Counted from the first letter of the stretch, positions 38,100 to 48,907 are shown. The stretch: 64,000 bases of DNA from Pseudopithomyces maydicus (GCA_026873275.1 JANTUC010000010.1:62001-126000), one strand, 5' to 3'. The notes: a model not told the origin generated them from the sequence alone. A program made the numbers and translations.

Positions 38100-38225
38100 A
38101 ATATCAGTACAGCACGGTACAACACAGCATGGCATAGTACAGCACAGCACAGCACAGCACATAGCAGCACATAGCACAGCGCAGCACAGCACAGCACAGC
38201 ACATAGCACATAGCAGCACATCATT
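38100..38225 (+). repeat. CAGCA/CATAGCA minisatellite
   Basis: Repeated CAGCA pentamers interrupted by CATAG. It lies between the convergent STAND-like and FAH genes. Confidence 0.85.
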
Positions 38226-38299
38226 ATCATTCAGAATCCATGTTGAATTGGGTCGCACCCCGCCCAGTGTTATTTGCATTCCCAGCATCCCATCTACCC

Positions 38300-38380
38300 A
38301 TCCCATCTATCCCATACGCATACCCATACGCATACCCATACTCATACTCATACCCATACCCATACTCACCCGCACCATCC
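38300..38380 (+). repeat. CCCATA(C/G) hexamer tract
   Basis: Tandem hexamers CCCATA/CGCATA/CTCATA located just downstream of the FAH stop codon (minus strand gene), in its likely 3' UTR. Confidence 0.8.
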
Positions 38381-38405
38381 CCCCTCCCCCAAACAAACCC
38401 CTACC

Positions 38406-39773
38406 CTAATACCCCAACTCCAACGCCGGTTCCACCCTCCCACTCACGGTCCCAAACCCCACCAACGCGTCCTCATCCTCGCCACACACCCCCGTGAACG
38501 TAACCTCGTCCCCATCCTGCAGGAAGACGCGCTCCTCGGTGCCGACCTTGACGCTCTTCTTCCCGCCCTGCGTCTGCTCGAGCAGACACCCGTTCTCGTC
38601 CGGGCTCGTCCCGCTGATGGTGCCGGAGCCGAGCAGGTCGCCCGTCTGCAGGTTGCAGCCCGTGGAGGTGTGGTGGGCGAGGCACTGCGGGAAGGACCAG
38701 AGGAGGTGGCGGCCGTTGGAGGTTGCGATGGTGGTGGTGTTGTTGGATTTTGCTGGGAGGCGGGGGTGAGTTGGTTGAGCTTTGTATTTGTATATAGGTG
38801 GGCAGGTGGGCTACTTACTTTTTAGGTCGATCTTCAATCGGATGTCGTACACCGTCTTGTCGTCCTTCTGCCTAAGGTACGGCAAGACGTCTTTATCGTT
38901 CTCGATGCCCCTCGCCTTGAACGGCTCCAGCGCATCCATCAGCACGACCCACGTGCTGATGCTGCTGCCGAAGTTCTTCGCGTTGAACGGGCCCAGGGGG
39001 ATGTACTCCCAGGACTGGACGTCTCTCGCAGACCAGTCGTTGAGCATGACGAGGCCGAAGAGGTTGTTCTCTGCGTCGGCGATGGGGACGGGCTCGCCCA
39101 TCTTGTTGGGCGTGCACACGAAGGCGCCCAGCTCGAGCTCGTAGTCGAGCCGCTTGATGGGCGCAAAGGTGGGCACCTTGTCCGCGGCCTGCGGGTCGGG
39201 CAGGTACTGGCCGTGGGGGCGGCGGATGGGCGTGCCCGAGGGGACGACCGAGGAGGCGCGGCCGTGGTACCCCACGGGGAGGTGCTTGTAGTTTGGGTTG
39301 AGGGCGTTCTCGGGCCCGCGGAACATGACGCCGCAGTTGTAGGCGTGGTTCAGGCCGACGAAGAAGTCGGTGTAGTCGCCGATCCTGAAGGGCAGGTGGC
39401 ATGTGAGGTCGGCGAGGGGGAGGAGGGCCTGCTTCTGCAGGGCGGCGTTGTTCTTGAGGACATGGGGGAATTCGGTGTCCTCGGCGAAGACGCTCTGGAG
39501 GTACTTGCGGACGACGGCGTGGACGGGGCGGCCCAGGGCGGCGAAGGCGTTCAGCGAGGGCTCGGAGAAGACGCGCTGGTGCGGCTGGATGGTGGACAGG
39601 GCGGAGAAGCCGTTGTTCTGGGCGAAGGCATCGAGGTCGAGGGCGTGGTCGCCGATGGCGACGGCGACGCGCGGGGAGGGGCTGGCGGCGGTGGAGATGA
39701 TGCCAAAGGGGATGTTGGCGAGCGAGAAGTGCGAGCCGCGGGGGATGGCGAACCACGAGCGGAGGGCAGGCAT
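38406..39773 (-). CDS. fahA: Fumarylacetoacetase (FAH)
   Basis: Cytosolic hydrolase that splits fumarylacetoacetate into fumarate and acetoacetate, the last step of tyrosine/phenylalanine and phenylacetate catabolism. Two exons (39773..38819 and 38752..38406, intron 66 bp) give 433 residues, matching the family. The start MPALRSWFAIPRGSHFSLAN is the usual FAH N-terminus (SxF...FPxxNLPFG-like SLANIPFGI). Conserved parts are DYTDFFVGLNHAYNCGVMFR (metal and catalytic His region), LPVGYHGRASSVVPSGTPI, LDYELELGAFV (metal-binding Glu residues), LVMLNDWSARDVQSWEYIPLG and LGPFNAKNFGSSISTWVV. The second exon has GDLLGSGTISG and GFGTVSGRVEPALELGY. The frame is intact. It is divergent from HGD over 536 bp, the arrangement known from Aspergillus nidulans fahA/hmgA. 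Confidence 0.95.
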
Positions 39774-40309
39774 GGCGAGGAGGGCGTGGATGAAGACGGC
39801 AGGCGGGAATTGAGGTCGCGGGCATCCCAGGGCTGAGCTCGCTCCCGCGGCGGGCACAGCATGGCTGCTGTTGGAGAGCCGAGCCAGCACGGGCGGTTGG
39901 TGACGGGAATCGAGTGGCAGGCGGGGGATATCGCGGGCTCTTCGGGCTCTTTCGCGTGCAAGGGTCGAGTATCCACCGCGGAACGCTTCCGCAGCGCGTC
40001 GCGTGCGCAAAATCGGGGCTCCTTTCACCCCCTTCCCCACCTCTCCTCTCTTACGCGGGGACTGCAAGCCGCCCATTGCCGCCCGTCCCAGGCATCCGTT
40101 CCATCCGCAACCGGCAACCATGGTCGCAGCGCCGGCCCACTCCCACGTTTATGACGATCCCAACACCCCACTGCGCCCCAGAAACAAGCTGCAGCTCGTG
40201 CTGAAAAAGCTCCAGCTGCGCGAGAAGAACCCTCCCAAGGGCGCCATCCTCCCCCTCACCGAGCACAACCTCCAGCTGAGCCTCAGCCCCGACAGGCCCG
40301 ACTTCCACC
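39774..40309. promoter_or_regulatory. bidirectional FAH/HGD promoter
   Basis: 536 bp between the two divergent start codons. It probably carries shared induction sites for the homogentisate pathway. A plus-strand frame begins inside it at 40120 and overlaps the HGD start in another phase. No site for a named regulator is claimed. Confidence 0.6.
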
Positions 40310-42014
40310 ATGCCTTCCTCGCAGTTTGCCCGGAGCGAAAAGTATCCGTACAGGAATGGCTTCAACTCTTACCATGAGTATGTTTGTTTATCGCCTTGGG
40401 TCTCTCGGCTATTTGGACCCCCTAGTCATTGGTCCACTGCACTGCACTGCACCCATTGACTGACTACATTCCCAATCCATTGACAACTACACTTTCCAGC
40501 CATTGGCATACTCCCTCTCCAATGCATTATCGATCCTCTCCTCCCTCCCGCCATCGACATATTCCCTCTCCAAACCATTATTCATCCACTCCACCCTCCA
40601 GCTATCGACATACTCCACCCCCAGTCCAACCATACTGACTCGCTCCCCCAGGTCCGAAGCCATCCCAGGCGCTCTGCCCGTCGGCGCAAACTCCCCCAGA
40701 ACCCCCCTACGGGCTCTACGCCGAAAAGCTCTCGGGCACCGCATTCACCGCCCCGCGCCACACCAACCAGCAAACATGGCTCTACCGCATCCTCCCCTCG
40801 TGCGGCCACAGCAACTTCGAGCCCCGCGAATCCTCCACCTACAACACCAACCCTGAAAACAAGCCCTACGAAAAAATCCACCACATCCCCAACCAGCTCC
40901 GATGGGACCCCTTCGACCTCGACGACTCCGTCGACTGGGTCCACTCCCTCCACCTCGTCGCCGGCGCAGGCGACCCCACCATGAAGCAGGGCCTCGGCAT
41001 CCTCATCTACGCCGCGGGCTCCAGCATGGCGCCCAACGAGGCCTTCTCCTCCTCCGACGGCGACTTCCTCATCGTCCCCCAGCACGGCGTCCTCGACATC
41101 CGCACAGAGCTCGGCAACCTCCTCGTCCGCCCAAACGAAATCGCAGTCATCCCCCGCGGCATCAAGTACCGCGTCGAGCTGCCCGACGGCCCCGTCCGCG
41201 GCTACATCCTCGAGCTCTACCAGGGGCACTTCACGCTGCCGGAGCTGGGGCCCATCGGCTCCAACGGGCTGGCCAACGCGCGCGACTTCCAGGTCCCGGT
41301 TGCCTCCTTCGACGAGGATACAAACTCCAAGTGGACCGTCCTGTGCAAGTTCGCGGGCCACCTCTTCGCCGCCTCGCAGAATCACTCCCCCTTCGACGTC
41401 GTCGCCTGGCACGGCACATACCACCCGTACAAGTACGACCTCGCGCGCTTCAACACGCTGGGCTCCGTCTCCTTCGACCACCCGGATCCCTCCATCTACA
41501 CGGTGCTCACGGCGCCGTCGGCCGTCCCGGGCACCGCCGTCGCAGACTTTGTCATTTTCCCGCCGCGCTGGCTGGTCGCCGAAGATACGTTCCGCCCGCC
41601 CTGGTACCACCGCAACACCATGTCTGAGTTCATGGGCCTCATCCACGGCGAGTACGACGCCAAGACGGGCGGGGGTTCCAGCCTGCGGGCGCGTCGCTGC
41701 ATAATGTGATGGCGGGGCATGGGCCGGACGCTGCGACGCATGAGAAGGCGAGTGGGGCGGAGTTGAAGCCGATGAAGGTTGGGGAGGGGAGCATGGCGTT
41801 TATGTTTGAGAGTTGCCTGATGGTTGGGGTGACGGAGTGGGGGTTGAGGAAGTGTCGGAAGGTGCAGGAGGGGTATAATAGGGAGAGTTGGGAGGTGTTG
41901 AGGCCGCGGTTTAGGAGGCCGAGTGCAGATAAGGAGGAGGGGAAGGGTGTGGAGGTTGGGGGTAACGGTGACGGTGAGCTGGGGGATAAGGCGCAGGTCC
42001 CGCATTGGACGTGA
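40310..42014 (+). CDS. hmgA: Homogentisate 1,2-dioxygenase (three frame breaks)
   Basis: Fe(II) ring-cleavage dioxygenase converting homogentisate to maleylacetoacetate. Exon 1 (40310..40377) gives [15 protein letters not shown], followed by an intron of about 275 bp ending CCCCCAG. Exon 2 starts [15 protein letters not shown]. Conserved segments are [102 protein letters not shown] and [20 protein letters not shown] (iron-ligand region with His and Glu). The C-terminal part has [12 protein letters not shown] and [17 protein letters not shown]. The frame is broken near 40693-40697 (C5), 40702-40707 (C6) and 41671-41675 (G5). One missing base in each run restores the conserved protein throughout, so I treat the gene as intact and the consensus as faulty. 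It continues to TGA at 42012-42014. Confidence 0.92.
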
Positions 42015-42054
42015 TGGATTGGTAATGTTAATGTAATGTAATGGATGTAATTGA

Positions 42055-42120
42055 TGTCCGGTATGGGATTGGGATTGGGATTGGGATCGGGACTGGACTG
42101 GAATTGGGATTGGGATTGGA
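42055..42120 (+). repeat. GGGATT hexamer tract
   Basis: Tandem GGGATT/GGGATC/TGGAAT units, about 11 copies, just downstream of the HGD stop. It resembles but is not the fungal telomere unit TTAGGG. Confidence 0.8.
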
Positions 42121-42480
42121 CTTGGGACGGACTTGAATGGGCCTGAGTGGACTCGGACGGCTTCGTACACGAATTAATATATCTTCTTACTTCGTCCCGT
42201 GGTGTGCCTGCTTACTTACCGGTACTTGTCATATCGTCTCATATTAGGATGATGCATAACATAGCCAGGTTGACATGTTGATTGATGATATCCACCATCA
42301 TGGACTTGGGACGGACTTGAATGGACCTGAGTGGACTCGGACGGTTTTGTACACGGATTAATATATCTTCTTACTTCGTCCTGTGGTATGTCTGCCTACT
42401 TATCGGTACTCGTCATATCGTCTCATGTTAACACGATAGATAACACGGCCAGGCTAACATGCTGATGATATCCACCATCA
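42121..42480 (+). repeat. 184-bp tandem duplication
   Basis: The first copy starts at 42121 and the second at 42305, both with CTTGGGACGGACTTGAATG. They share TTAATATATCTTCTTACTTCGTCC and GATGATATCCACCATCA. Most of the differences are transitions in both directions (for example GGGCC/GGACC, GTGTGCC/GTATGTC). Confidence 0.9.
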
Positions 42481-42589
42481 TCATCGCTACAACATACCCC
42501 TCGATCCTGCCACAGCACATGGCATATTCGCGATGATATTTCTTTCTAGGGAGGTTGAGATGGGAGTAGATAGTGTATTTTACCAATTT

Positions 42590-44150
42590 CCATTCTTCTT
42601 CCTTTTTAAAAAAAGAAAACTCGAAAGAAGCACATGACCGATTGAAGTCACGATTTTTAATTTTTCTTTTTTTAAAGGAATACCCAGAAACAAAGCACAT
42701 GTCCGGTTTGTATCAACATTCTAACATTTTTTAAAAGGAACACCTAGAAACGAAGCACATGTCCGATCTGAATCAACATTCTGATATTTCTTATAAAGAA
42801 TATATAGAAAATGAAGCATACGGTGCGTCTATAGATTATTTTAGTGTACCTCTTTTTAGAAAGGTATCTGGAAAGAAAGTGCGGTATCTATTGTATACTA
42901 AGCGTATTTTAAAGACACTTGGAAACGAAGCACATTAATAATTTTAAATAGGATTTTTATCTCCATTATATTCTCTAGTTCTTTTAGGAGAAGAGCGCAC
43001 ATGAATCGTTCCTAACATTCTTTATTTTAATAGGGTAGGTGAGGAGAACGTGCGGCATTCATCTTCTTCAACGTATTTTATAAAAACCACCCAGAAACGA
43101 AGCACATTAATAATTTTAAATAGGATTTTTATCGCCATTCGTTCCTCTAGTTATTTTAGGAGGAGAGCGCACATGGATCGTTCTGAACATTCTTTTATTT
43201 TTAGAGAATAGTCAAGGATAAAGTGCTGTACATGTCCTTATTCTAACCACAATTTTAAGAAGGTGCGAAAATGAAAGTACAGCATATAAACTCTCTTTTT
43301 AAAGCATTTTTTTTTACTTTTCTAGATCTAGGGACAGACACATGCATCGTCCTTTGCAATTTTTTGTTTTATATAAAGAATGCACAGGAATAAGGACCTA
43401 TGGTCGAATTCAATCTTGACTTCTATTTATACAAAGAATGCTCGGGAACGAGGACAAGTAGTCGAATTCAATCTTGATTTTAAATCACCTTCGAGGTTGC
43501 TTTACTCGAGGCTGGAACGGCATAGTGTATGTCTTGTATCGATTATTGTTTTTTATAAGAAGGCGTGAAAATGGAGGTGCGGCACATACATAATTTCACT
43601 AGGCAATTTTTTAAACACACCTGCAGACGAAGCACATGCTTCAGTTCATTCTGGATTTTAGGAACGCCCAGGAACGAAACTCATAGTCAAACTCGATCTT
43701 GATTTTTAATCCCCTCCAGCCTCCTAGCATTTTTAAGAAGACGCGAAAATGGATGTGCAGCAAATACACAATTTTATCAGGCAATTTTAGAAGCACGCCT
43801 ACAGACGAAGGACAGGTTTCAGTTCATTCTGGATTTTAGAAACGCGAAGGAACGAAGATGCATGGATGGGTTTAAACATCGTCGTCGTTTTATGCCGTGT
43901 TTTGAAAACGCGGAGGAACGAAGACATATATCCAGGTTTGAGCATCGTTTTAATTATTGTATTCTGTGTTCTAGAAACGCGGAAGAACGAAGATACATAC
44001 CCAGGTTTAAGTATCGTTTTAATTATTCTATTCTGTGTTTTGAAAACACGAAAGAGCGAACACACATACCCAGGTTTCAGTATTGTTTTAGTCACCCTCG
44101 AGTTTGCCCGGTGTTTTAGGAATACTCGAGTATTGCATCGATTCACAAAT
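42590..44150 (-). repeat. repeat array B (inverted relative to array A)
   Basis: AT-rich array of diverged units with the motif AGAAACGAAGCACAT on the plus strand, the reverse complement of array A's ATGTGCTTCGTTTCT. Clear copies lie at 42683-42700, 42743-42760, 42920-42935, 43091-43108 and about 43610-43630. A direct repeat of about 100 bp occurs at about 42922-43025 and 43094-43197 (172-bp spacing). At 43906, 43975 and 44044 an exact 69-bp-period tandem (AAACGCGGA.GAACGAAGA, then CCAGGTTT) produces long spurious frames on both strands. Confidence 0.82.
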
Positions 44151-45051
44151 TTTCTTTTTGAGAATGCATACCGATCATGAAGATTTGATACTAGAGACAT
44201 ATGTAGATCACAGTCAACTCCGATTCCCACACTAAGTAGATACCCGTGCACGCTCCTTGCACGAGCTATGGCCGAATCGCAAACATGCAGGTACGTCATG
44301 TTCTCTCTTAGAAGCGCTGCCCACGTGTTCGTAAACGAGCTGTCTTATCCCATTTCGAGGTCACTAGCACAAATAAGGTGGGAGCGACGAACAAAAAGGG
44401 TCGCCGGACTTGGCGTTGTGATCCTATCCTGATCCTAGCGGATTGATCACTGCAGGGGTGCGTACGAATCGACACCGACCAAGCCCCATTCGACCACATT
44501 GCTTCCCCAGATTAGAAACATGACGTAGAGTTTGAGATGAAGATGGGGTCGTACTCCAGCGTGGAATCCCCCGACAATTGTCGATCGGAACTGGGGTCCT
44601 AGGGTACGGCCCCCATCCGATCCGTCTCAGCCTCCACGGACCAGCGAGTTATGTAAGACTTGTACCAGAGATGGCTTCGATCATCTCGAAAGGATGGCAG
44701 AGCCTCACAGTTGAACACGTTATGACGAAGCCAAGCTCGTAAAGTAGGTTCGCAGTTTCCCGAGCTAGGAAAATCCGCGACTCCTTTGCCTCAGTGTTTG
44801 GACGTGCCAACAACGCCTCACCGTCCAGCAATGGCGTCAGGATCTTTGATCAACACCGGCGCAGTGATATGGCGGTCGTCTGTGACGTGAGCTTCGCATC
44901 TCAACCGCGTATAAAGATGGCGGTGTCAGTCTCGTTGTATCCTCCACAACAATCACAACCACTCTCCAGCTCAGCAAGCATCTAAACAATACCTCAAATC
45001 CCAACTCTTCTCTAAAAGCACTTTATACAAATATCTGAATCACTGCCCAAA
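44151..45051. other. intergenic region with promoter of the secreted protein gene
   Basis: No supported gene. A TATAAA box at 44910-44915 lies 137 bp upstream of the ATG at 45052. It is followed by a CA/CT-rich leader (CAACAATCACAACCACTCTCC) typical of highly expressed fungal genes. Confidence 0.6.
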
Positions 45052-45803
45052 ATGGTTTACGCCCAGCTCATCGCCCTCGCCGCCCTCCCCAGCGCTTTCG
45101 CCGCTCCCCGTCCCCAAATCGCACCCATCCCATCCGAACCCCACTACTGCCCCATCCTCGACAACTCCGAAGAAGTGAACGGCAGTCCCTGGCAAATCGG
45201 CCGCAGCGTGGACGGCGGCGAATGTAAGTCCTAGCCGCCTTTCCCCCTTCACACACACACTCCATATACTAACATTTCTACCTCAGCCGTCGGCGTCGAA
45301 ACCTCCCACTCTGTCGGCATCACCTGGGAGAAAGGCGGTGAATTTGGCCTCGGCGGCGGCGACCTCGTTACCATGGCGGCAGGCGCCAGCTTCAGCATCG
45401 CGGAGCAGGTCACGGATGCGACGGCCGAGTCGGGCGACAAGGAGTGCCCCGAGGGCCCGTGGCACTGCAGCGCAGTCATGTACCCGTGGGGTGTGAAGAT
45501 GAGCGGGCACTTCCATAAGCTTTCGCCGACGGAGTCGTGCGACACGGCGGCGTTGGGTGCGTGGACGCACGAGGGGATTGAGGAGGGTACCCCTGGGAGG
45601 CTTGGGCGCCCAAGAAGGATGCGTCTGGGAACGGGTTTGCGACGCTGGAGATTTGCACGTGCCAGAACATGGAGCACTGGGTAAGTTGGAGATCCTGGGG
45701 ATGAAGCTTAGAGAGACATGATGCTAACGGGTGGTAGGCTGATGATGGACACGCGCCCTTGTTGTGCCCTGAGAACTGTGCGAAGGGGGCGGATACCAAA
45801 TAG
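45052..45803 (+). CDS. Small secreted cysteine-containing protein (one frame break)
   Basis: Predicted extracellular protein of about 180-190 residues. Signal peptide MVYAQLIALAALPSAFA is followed by a pro-like APRPQIAP segment. Exon 1 ends within the GAA-T codon at about 45222 (GTAAGT). Exon 2 begins SVGVETSHSVGITWEKGG and contains GLGGGDLVTMAAGASFSIAEQV, then ECPEGPWHCSAVMYPWGV. A frame break follows EGIEEG. One missing G in the run 45585-45587 brings back an aromatic/charged stretch and CTCQNMEHW directly before the GTAAGT donor. The third exon gives ADDGHAPLLCPENCAKG and stops at 45803. About eight cysteines suggest disulfide bonding. No known domain was recognised. It could be a host-interaction or cell-wall protein; function unknown. 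Confidence 0.72.
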
Positions 45804-46406
45804 AGACTCTACGAAAGCATGATAGAGACGTATTGAGAGGATAGGTATCGACGACGCTTCATATTGACGGAGTGGGTCGGTTCCTTTGTTGTATGAATAG
45901 TCGAGTTGTCATTCTAGCGATGAGAATATGTAATGTTTATCTCTGGCATTGTACTATGCATTATGCTCTTTCGCCAATCATGTGCCTAGCTATCTTTTGG
46001 GAGTATTGCGAACATTTCAAATCACTTGTTTTATATGAAACTGTTCTTTATCTGGTAAACTACTCTACTGCAACTTTTTCCAAAAACTTAAACATGAAAC
46101 TGTTCTGTCGAACCTGGATGAGATATGAAAACATGGCACTAGAACAGTCTTCTGACTGCCACCAGTACATTGCTAAGATTCATGGCAGTCATTGATTGAT
46201 CGAACAAGAAACAAATAGGTTGTTCTCATTAGTCTTTTTTATAAAAACATGTTGCAGGACAAGTGTGCATTGAATTTCCGAAACAAGTACACTAAAGGGA
46301 AAGCAAGTCCTTCACCCGCAAAACAAATTCCTAGTCTTCACTTCAAGGACGCAAAACACAACTAATGACCGAGTAGCTAAGCAAAGGTTCCCAAATCCAG
46401 CCGTCT
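45804..46406. other. AT-rich convergent intergenic region
   Basis: 3' flanks of two convergent genes. No coding potential is recognised. A 107-codon frame at 45872-46195 has no supporting feature. Confidence 0.5.
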
Positions 46407-47352
46407 TTAATCAAGGTCGGAAAAGAAGGTGTCTTCCAGACCCTGAAAGTCCCAAGTCAGAAACCGATCGTCGCAGTTGCCGTCGCTGTATGTGTGGCCG
46501 CGGAGCGAGTCGATATCGACTTCTTGAAGCTCACTGATGTCTCCTCTTTTAAAATTATGCAGCTGAAGGATGACTTCATTGCCCAAGGTGCATATTTTAT
46601 CAAAATCCTTCTTGTATATGACTTGCGAGTTCGAGTCACTCCATTGCAGTCGAATCACTTTCAGTTGATTCTCTGAAGCAGTGCTGGCGAAGCGATGTAA
46701 AGATCTCATCCAGCGATGAACAGTAAATGCTGCTTCTGGGGAGATGGGCTGCAAATCAAAATTTGTTTGGATGGTGAGCTCGCGGAGATTTGGGGTGCAT
46801 GCACCGAGAAAGGACAGCGTGTCGCCATCGCGTTTTTTGAAGATATCCCTCCAGAATAGGGTCGGAAACCTGCGTATTTTGGCGGAGGTGATGTACGCCA
46901 TTGCCGTTGGACGAACTACGGCGGTCCTGGTTTTGTCAGTGTCAACATAGCATGTGCAAAAGACTTGTAATGGAGACTACCTACCATGAACTTGGAGCTT
47001 CGACGTACGCTACGAAAATTTGAAGACCGGCATTGAACAAAAGCGATAAAAGCTCATGCCGGAATTGTCGGTTGACCATAAGAAGAGGATGCTTCTGTAG
47101 GCGCCTGTAGCAACAATGGTGAACACGAGAAGTACGGTCAATCCATTCAATTTGAAGTCCATAGTCGAGATACACACCGCGTTTACGGGTCACGAAACTC
47201 CGGACAATTGCAGATAATTGCGCTCGAAGTTCAACGCCGTTCATATACTGGAAACTGGTGTACAATTTTCCTCCAACCGGAAATCCGACGTAGAAATACA
47301 CTTCCTGACGGAGTTCCGTGGGGAGCTGTTCAAGGCCCTGGGGTTCCTGCAT
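46407..47352 (-). CDS. Hypothetical protein with F-box-like N-terminus
   Basis: Two exons (47352..46985 and 46926..46407; 58-bp intron, GTAGGT...CCAG) give 295 residues. The start MQEPQGLEQLPTELRQEVYFYV is chosen because LPxELRxxVY resembles the first helix of fungal F-box-like proteins and because a TATA box lies about 130 bp upstream. The rest has LLMVNRQFRHELLSLLFNAG, the NR.FR.E..S..F pattern common in fungal proteins of this type. The C-terminal half (TPNLRELTIQTNFD) recalls a leucine-rich-repeat-like strand. No confirmed domain; function unknown. Confidence 0.65.
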
Positions 47353-48827
47353 CTTGGTTCTCGTGGTGTTCGGCAAAGATGAAGATGTGTATATGAGTGA
47401 GGAGCAGCAAGGTGGTGGCCTTGAGTATAAGATGAGCTGAGGTGAGTTTGGGTCGACAGAAAAAAACCAGAAGGGGACGCTGGCTTTATATAAATAATTG
47501 GGGAAGATTGACCTGTGCCGGGTTTCAACTAGAATTTTCAACCCCAAACACTTGACACCAGCACTTCACTTACGTATTGCGCATGCTACAGTCCGCATCA
47601 ATATCATTGGCTTGCCAATTAAGACCGGTTGATGTTTTTCAGAATAAACCAAGCTGATGTGTAGAAAGGAGTTATCTGAAAGCAGATGATATTCAAATTC
47701 TACGTACAAAGGTGCCCTTATATACTCATAAGGGCTCATACAATTACCATTATACAAACTCAAACTGTTTCAATCTGATTGTAGGATCAGGTGATACTAG
47801 TTTTCAACATGATGGGTGGTTTCGTATAAAACAGCAACCCTTTCTTTTTAACATAATCCTTTTCAATGCAAACCAGTGTTAGTCCATGGAAGGGAGAGTA
47901 TGTAGTATCATGATGGTTAGATTTATGCACATAAAATCAAGCGAATCAATATCACTCTCATGTCCAGAAGGAGAACGGCACACATTCAAAGTGAGGCCAG
48001 TCTCATTCCGACATATGGTAATGACGATACATTCAAAGAAAGGGAAAGTTAGAGACTGGAAAAACTAGCAAGTTTCCCAGCAATACACTGCATACTCCAT
48101 TCAAAAATAAAGTGGCTCACTTCTGCTAGGATTCTATTGGATTCTTATAGCCTGCTTGCAAACAACACATGGCAACATTCATCTGTCCTTCGGTCATGAA
48201 CGATTGAGCTCGTTGGCTAGACCGACAGAATCTCTGTTGACGTATGTTTATTTTGTGGAAAAAGTAGTAGCAGGGCAGCTGACCAGGTAGAAATGGAGAA
48301 AAGAAAAGACGTATGAATGCTGCCAAATTCTGAGGTATTTGCGACAAACGTAAAGTGCATACTTAGGCAAATTCGATGATAGAACTTCCTAGGTCCTTCA
48401 TGACAGTGATAACAAAAATATTTCTTATATCGATAGTAACTCTTAAGAATTATGGAAATACCTTCAGTTTTGCAAAGACCAGTGCCTTGATCTTGAGATT
48501 TTATTTCACCGTGGTGAACTACTGAGCTTAGATAATGGTAGGATAGAGAGCACCTTGATACGGTAGAAAATCAGACATTTGTACTTAGCCATTTTTTTAA
48601 GCCGCATCCAACCAGCTGACCTAACGTCTCTTTTCTCTCAATGCAAAAGTAATGGGTCGGTGTTTAATGATACATGTGTATGACCGTTATTAGAAACCTA
48701 GTTATGAGTTCCTCAGGCAAACAACTAGATTACACATCTCTCCTACATAACCATTCTGACCTTCTGTCTAAAGAAAAAAAAGGCAAAGAGAAATGGATGG
48801 CAAGTAGCGCCAGAAATGCAAAAAAAC
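47353..48827. other. 1.5-kb AT-rich intergenic region
   Basis: Contains the promoter of the minus-strand gene, including TTATATAAAGCC (plus-strand GGCTTTATATAA near 47,481-47,492). The remainder shows no domain-bearing frame. Confidence 0.55.
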
Positions 48828-48907
48828 GACACCTGAGAGATTCGAACTCTCGCTCCCGAAGGAACGGGCTTAGCAGGCCCGCGCGTTAACCACTCCGCCA
48901 AAGTGCC
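48828..48907 (-). tRNA. tRNA-Ser (anticodon GCT)
   Basis: 80-nt tRNA without intron. The acceptor stem GGCACTT pairs with AGGTGTC (two G-U pairs). The anticodon arm CGGGC-CTGCTAA-GCCCG places GCT at loop positions 3-5. A type II variable arm (TTCCTTCGGGAGC region) and the T loop GTTCGAATC are present. The variable arm and anticodon both indicate serine (AGC/AGU codons). Confidence 0.93.

Noticed and set aside
26847..42014. Secondary-metabolite gene cluster around the P450
   Set aside because: There is no backbone synthase or other tailoring enzyme. The P450 resembles a catabolic CYP504 type, and its neighbours fit aromatic degradation instead.
42055..42120. GGGATT repeats as an interstitial telomere
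   Set aside because: The unit is GGGATT with GGGATC variants, not the TTAGGG used by most filamentous ascomycetes, and it is only about 66 bp long.
43850..44100. Regularly spaced repeats as a CRISPR-like array
   Set aside because: The units are degenerate tandem repeats without unique spacers, and the window is eukaryotic.
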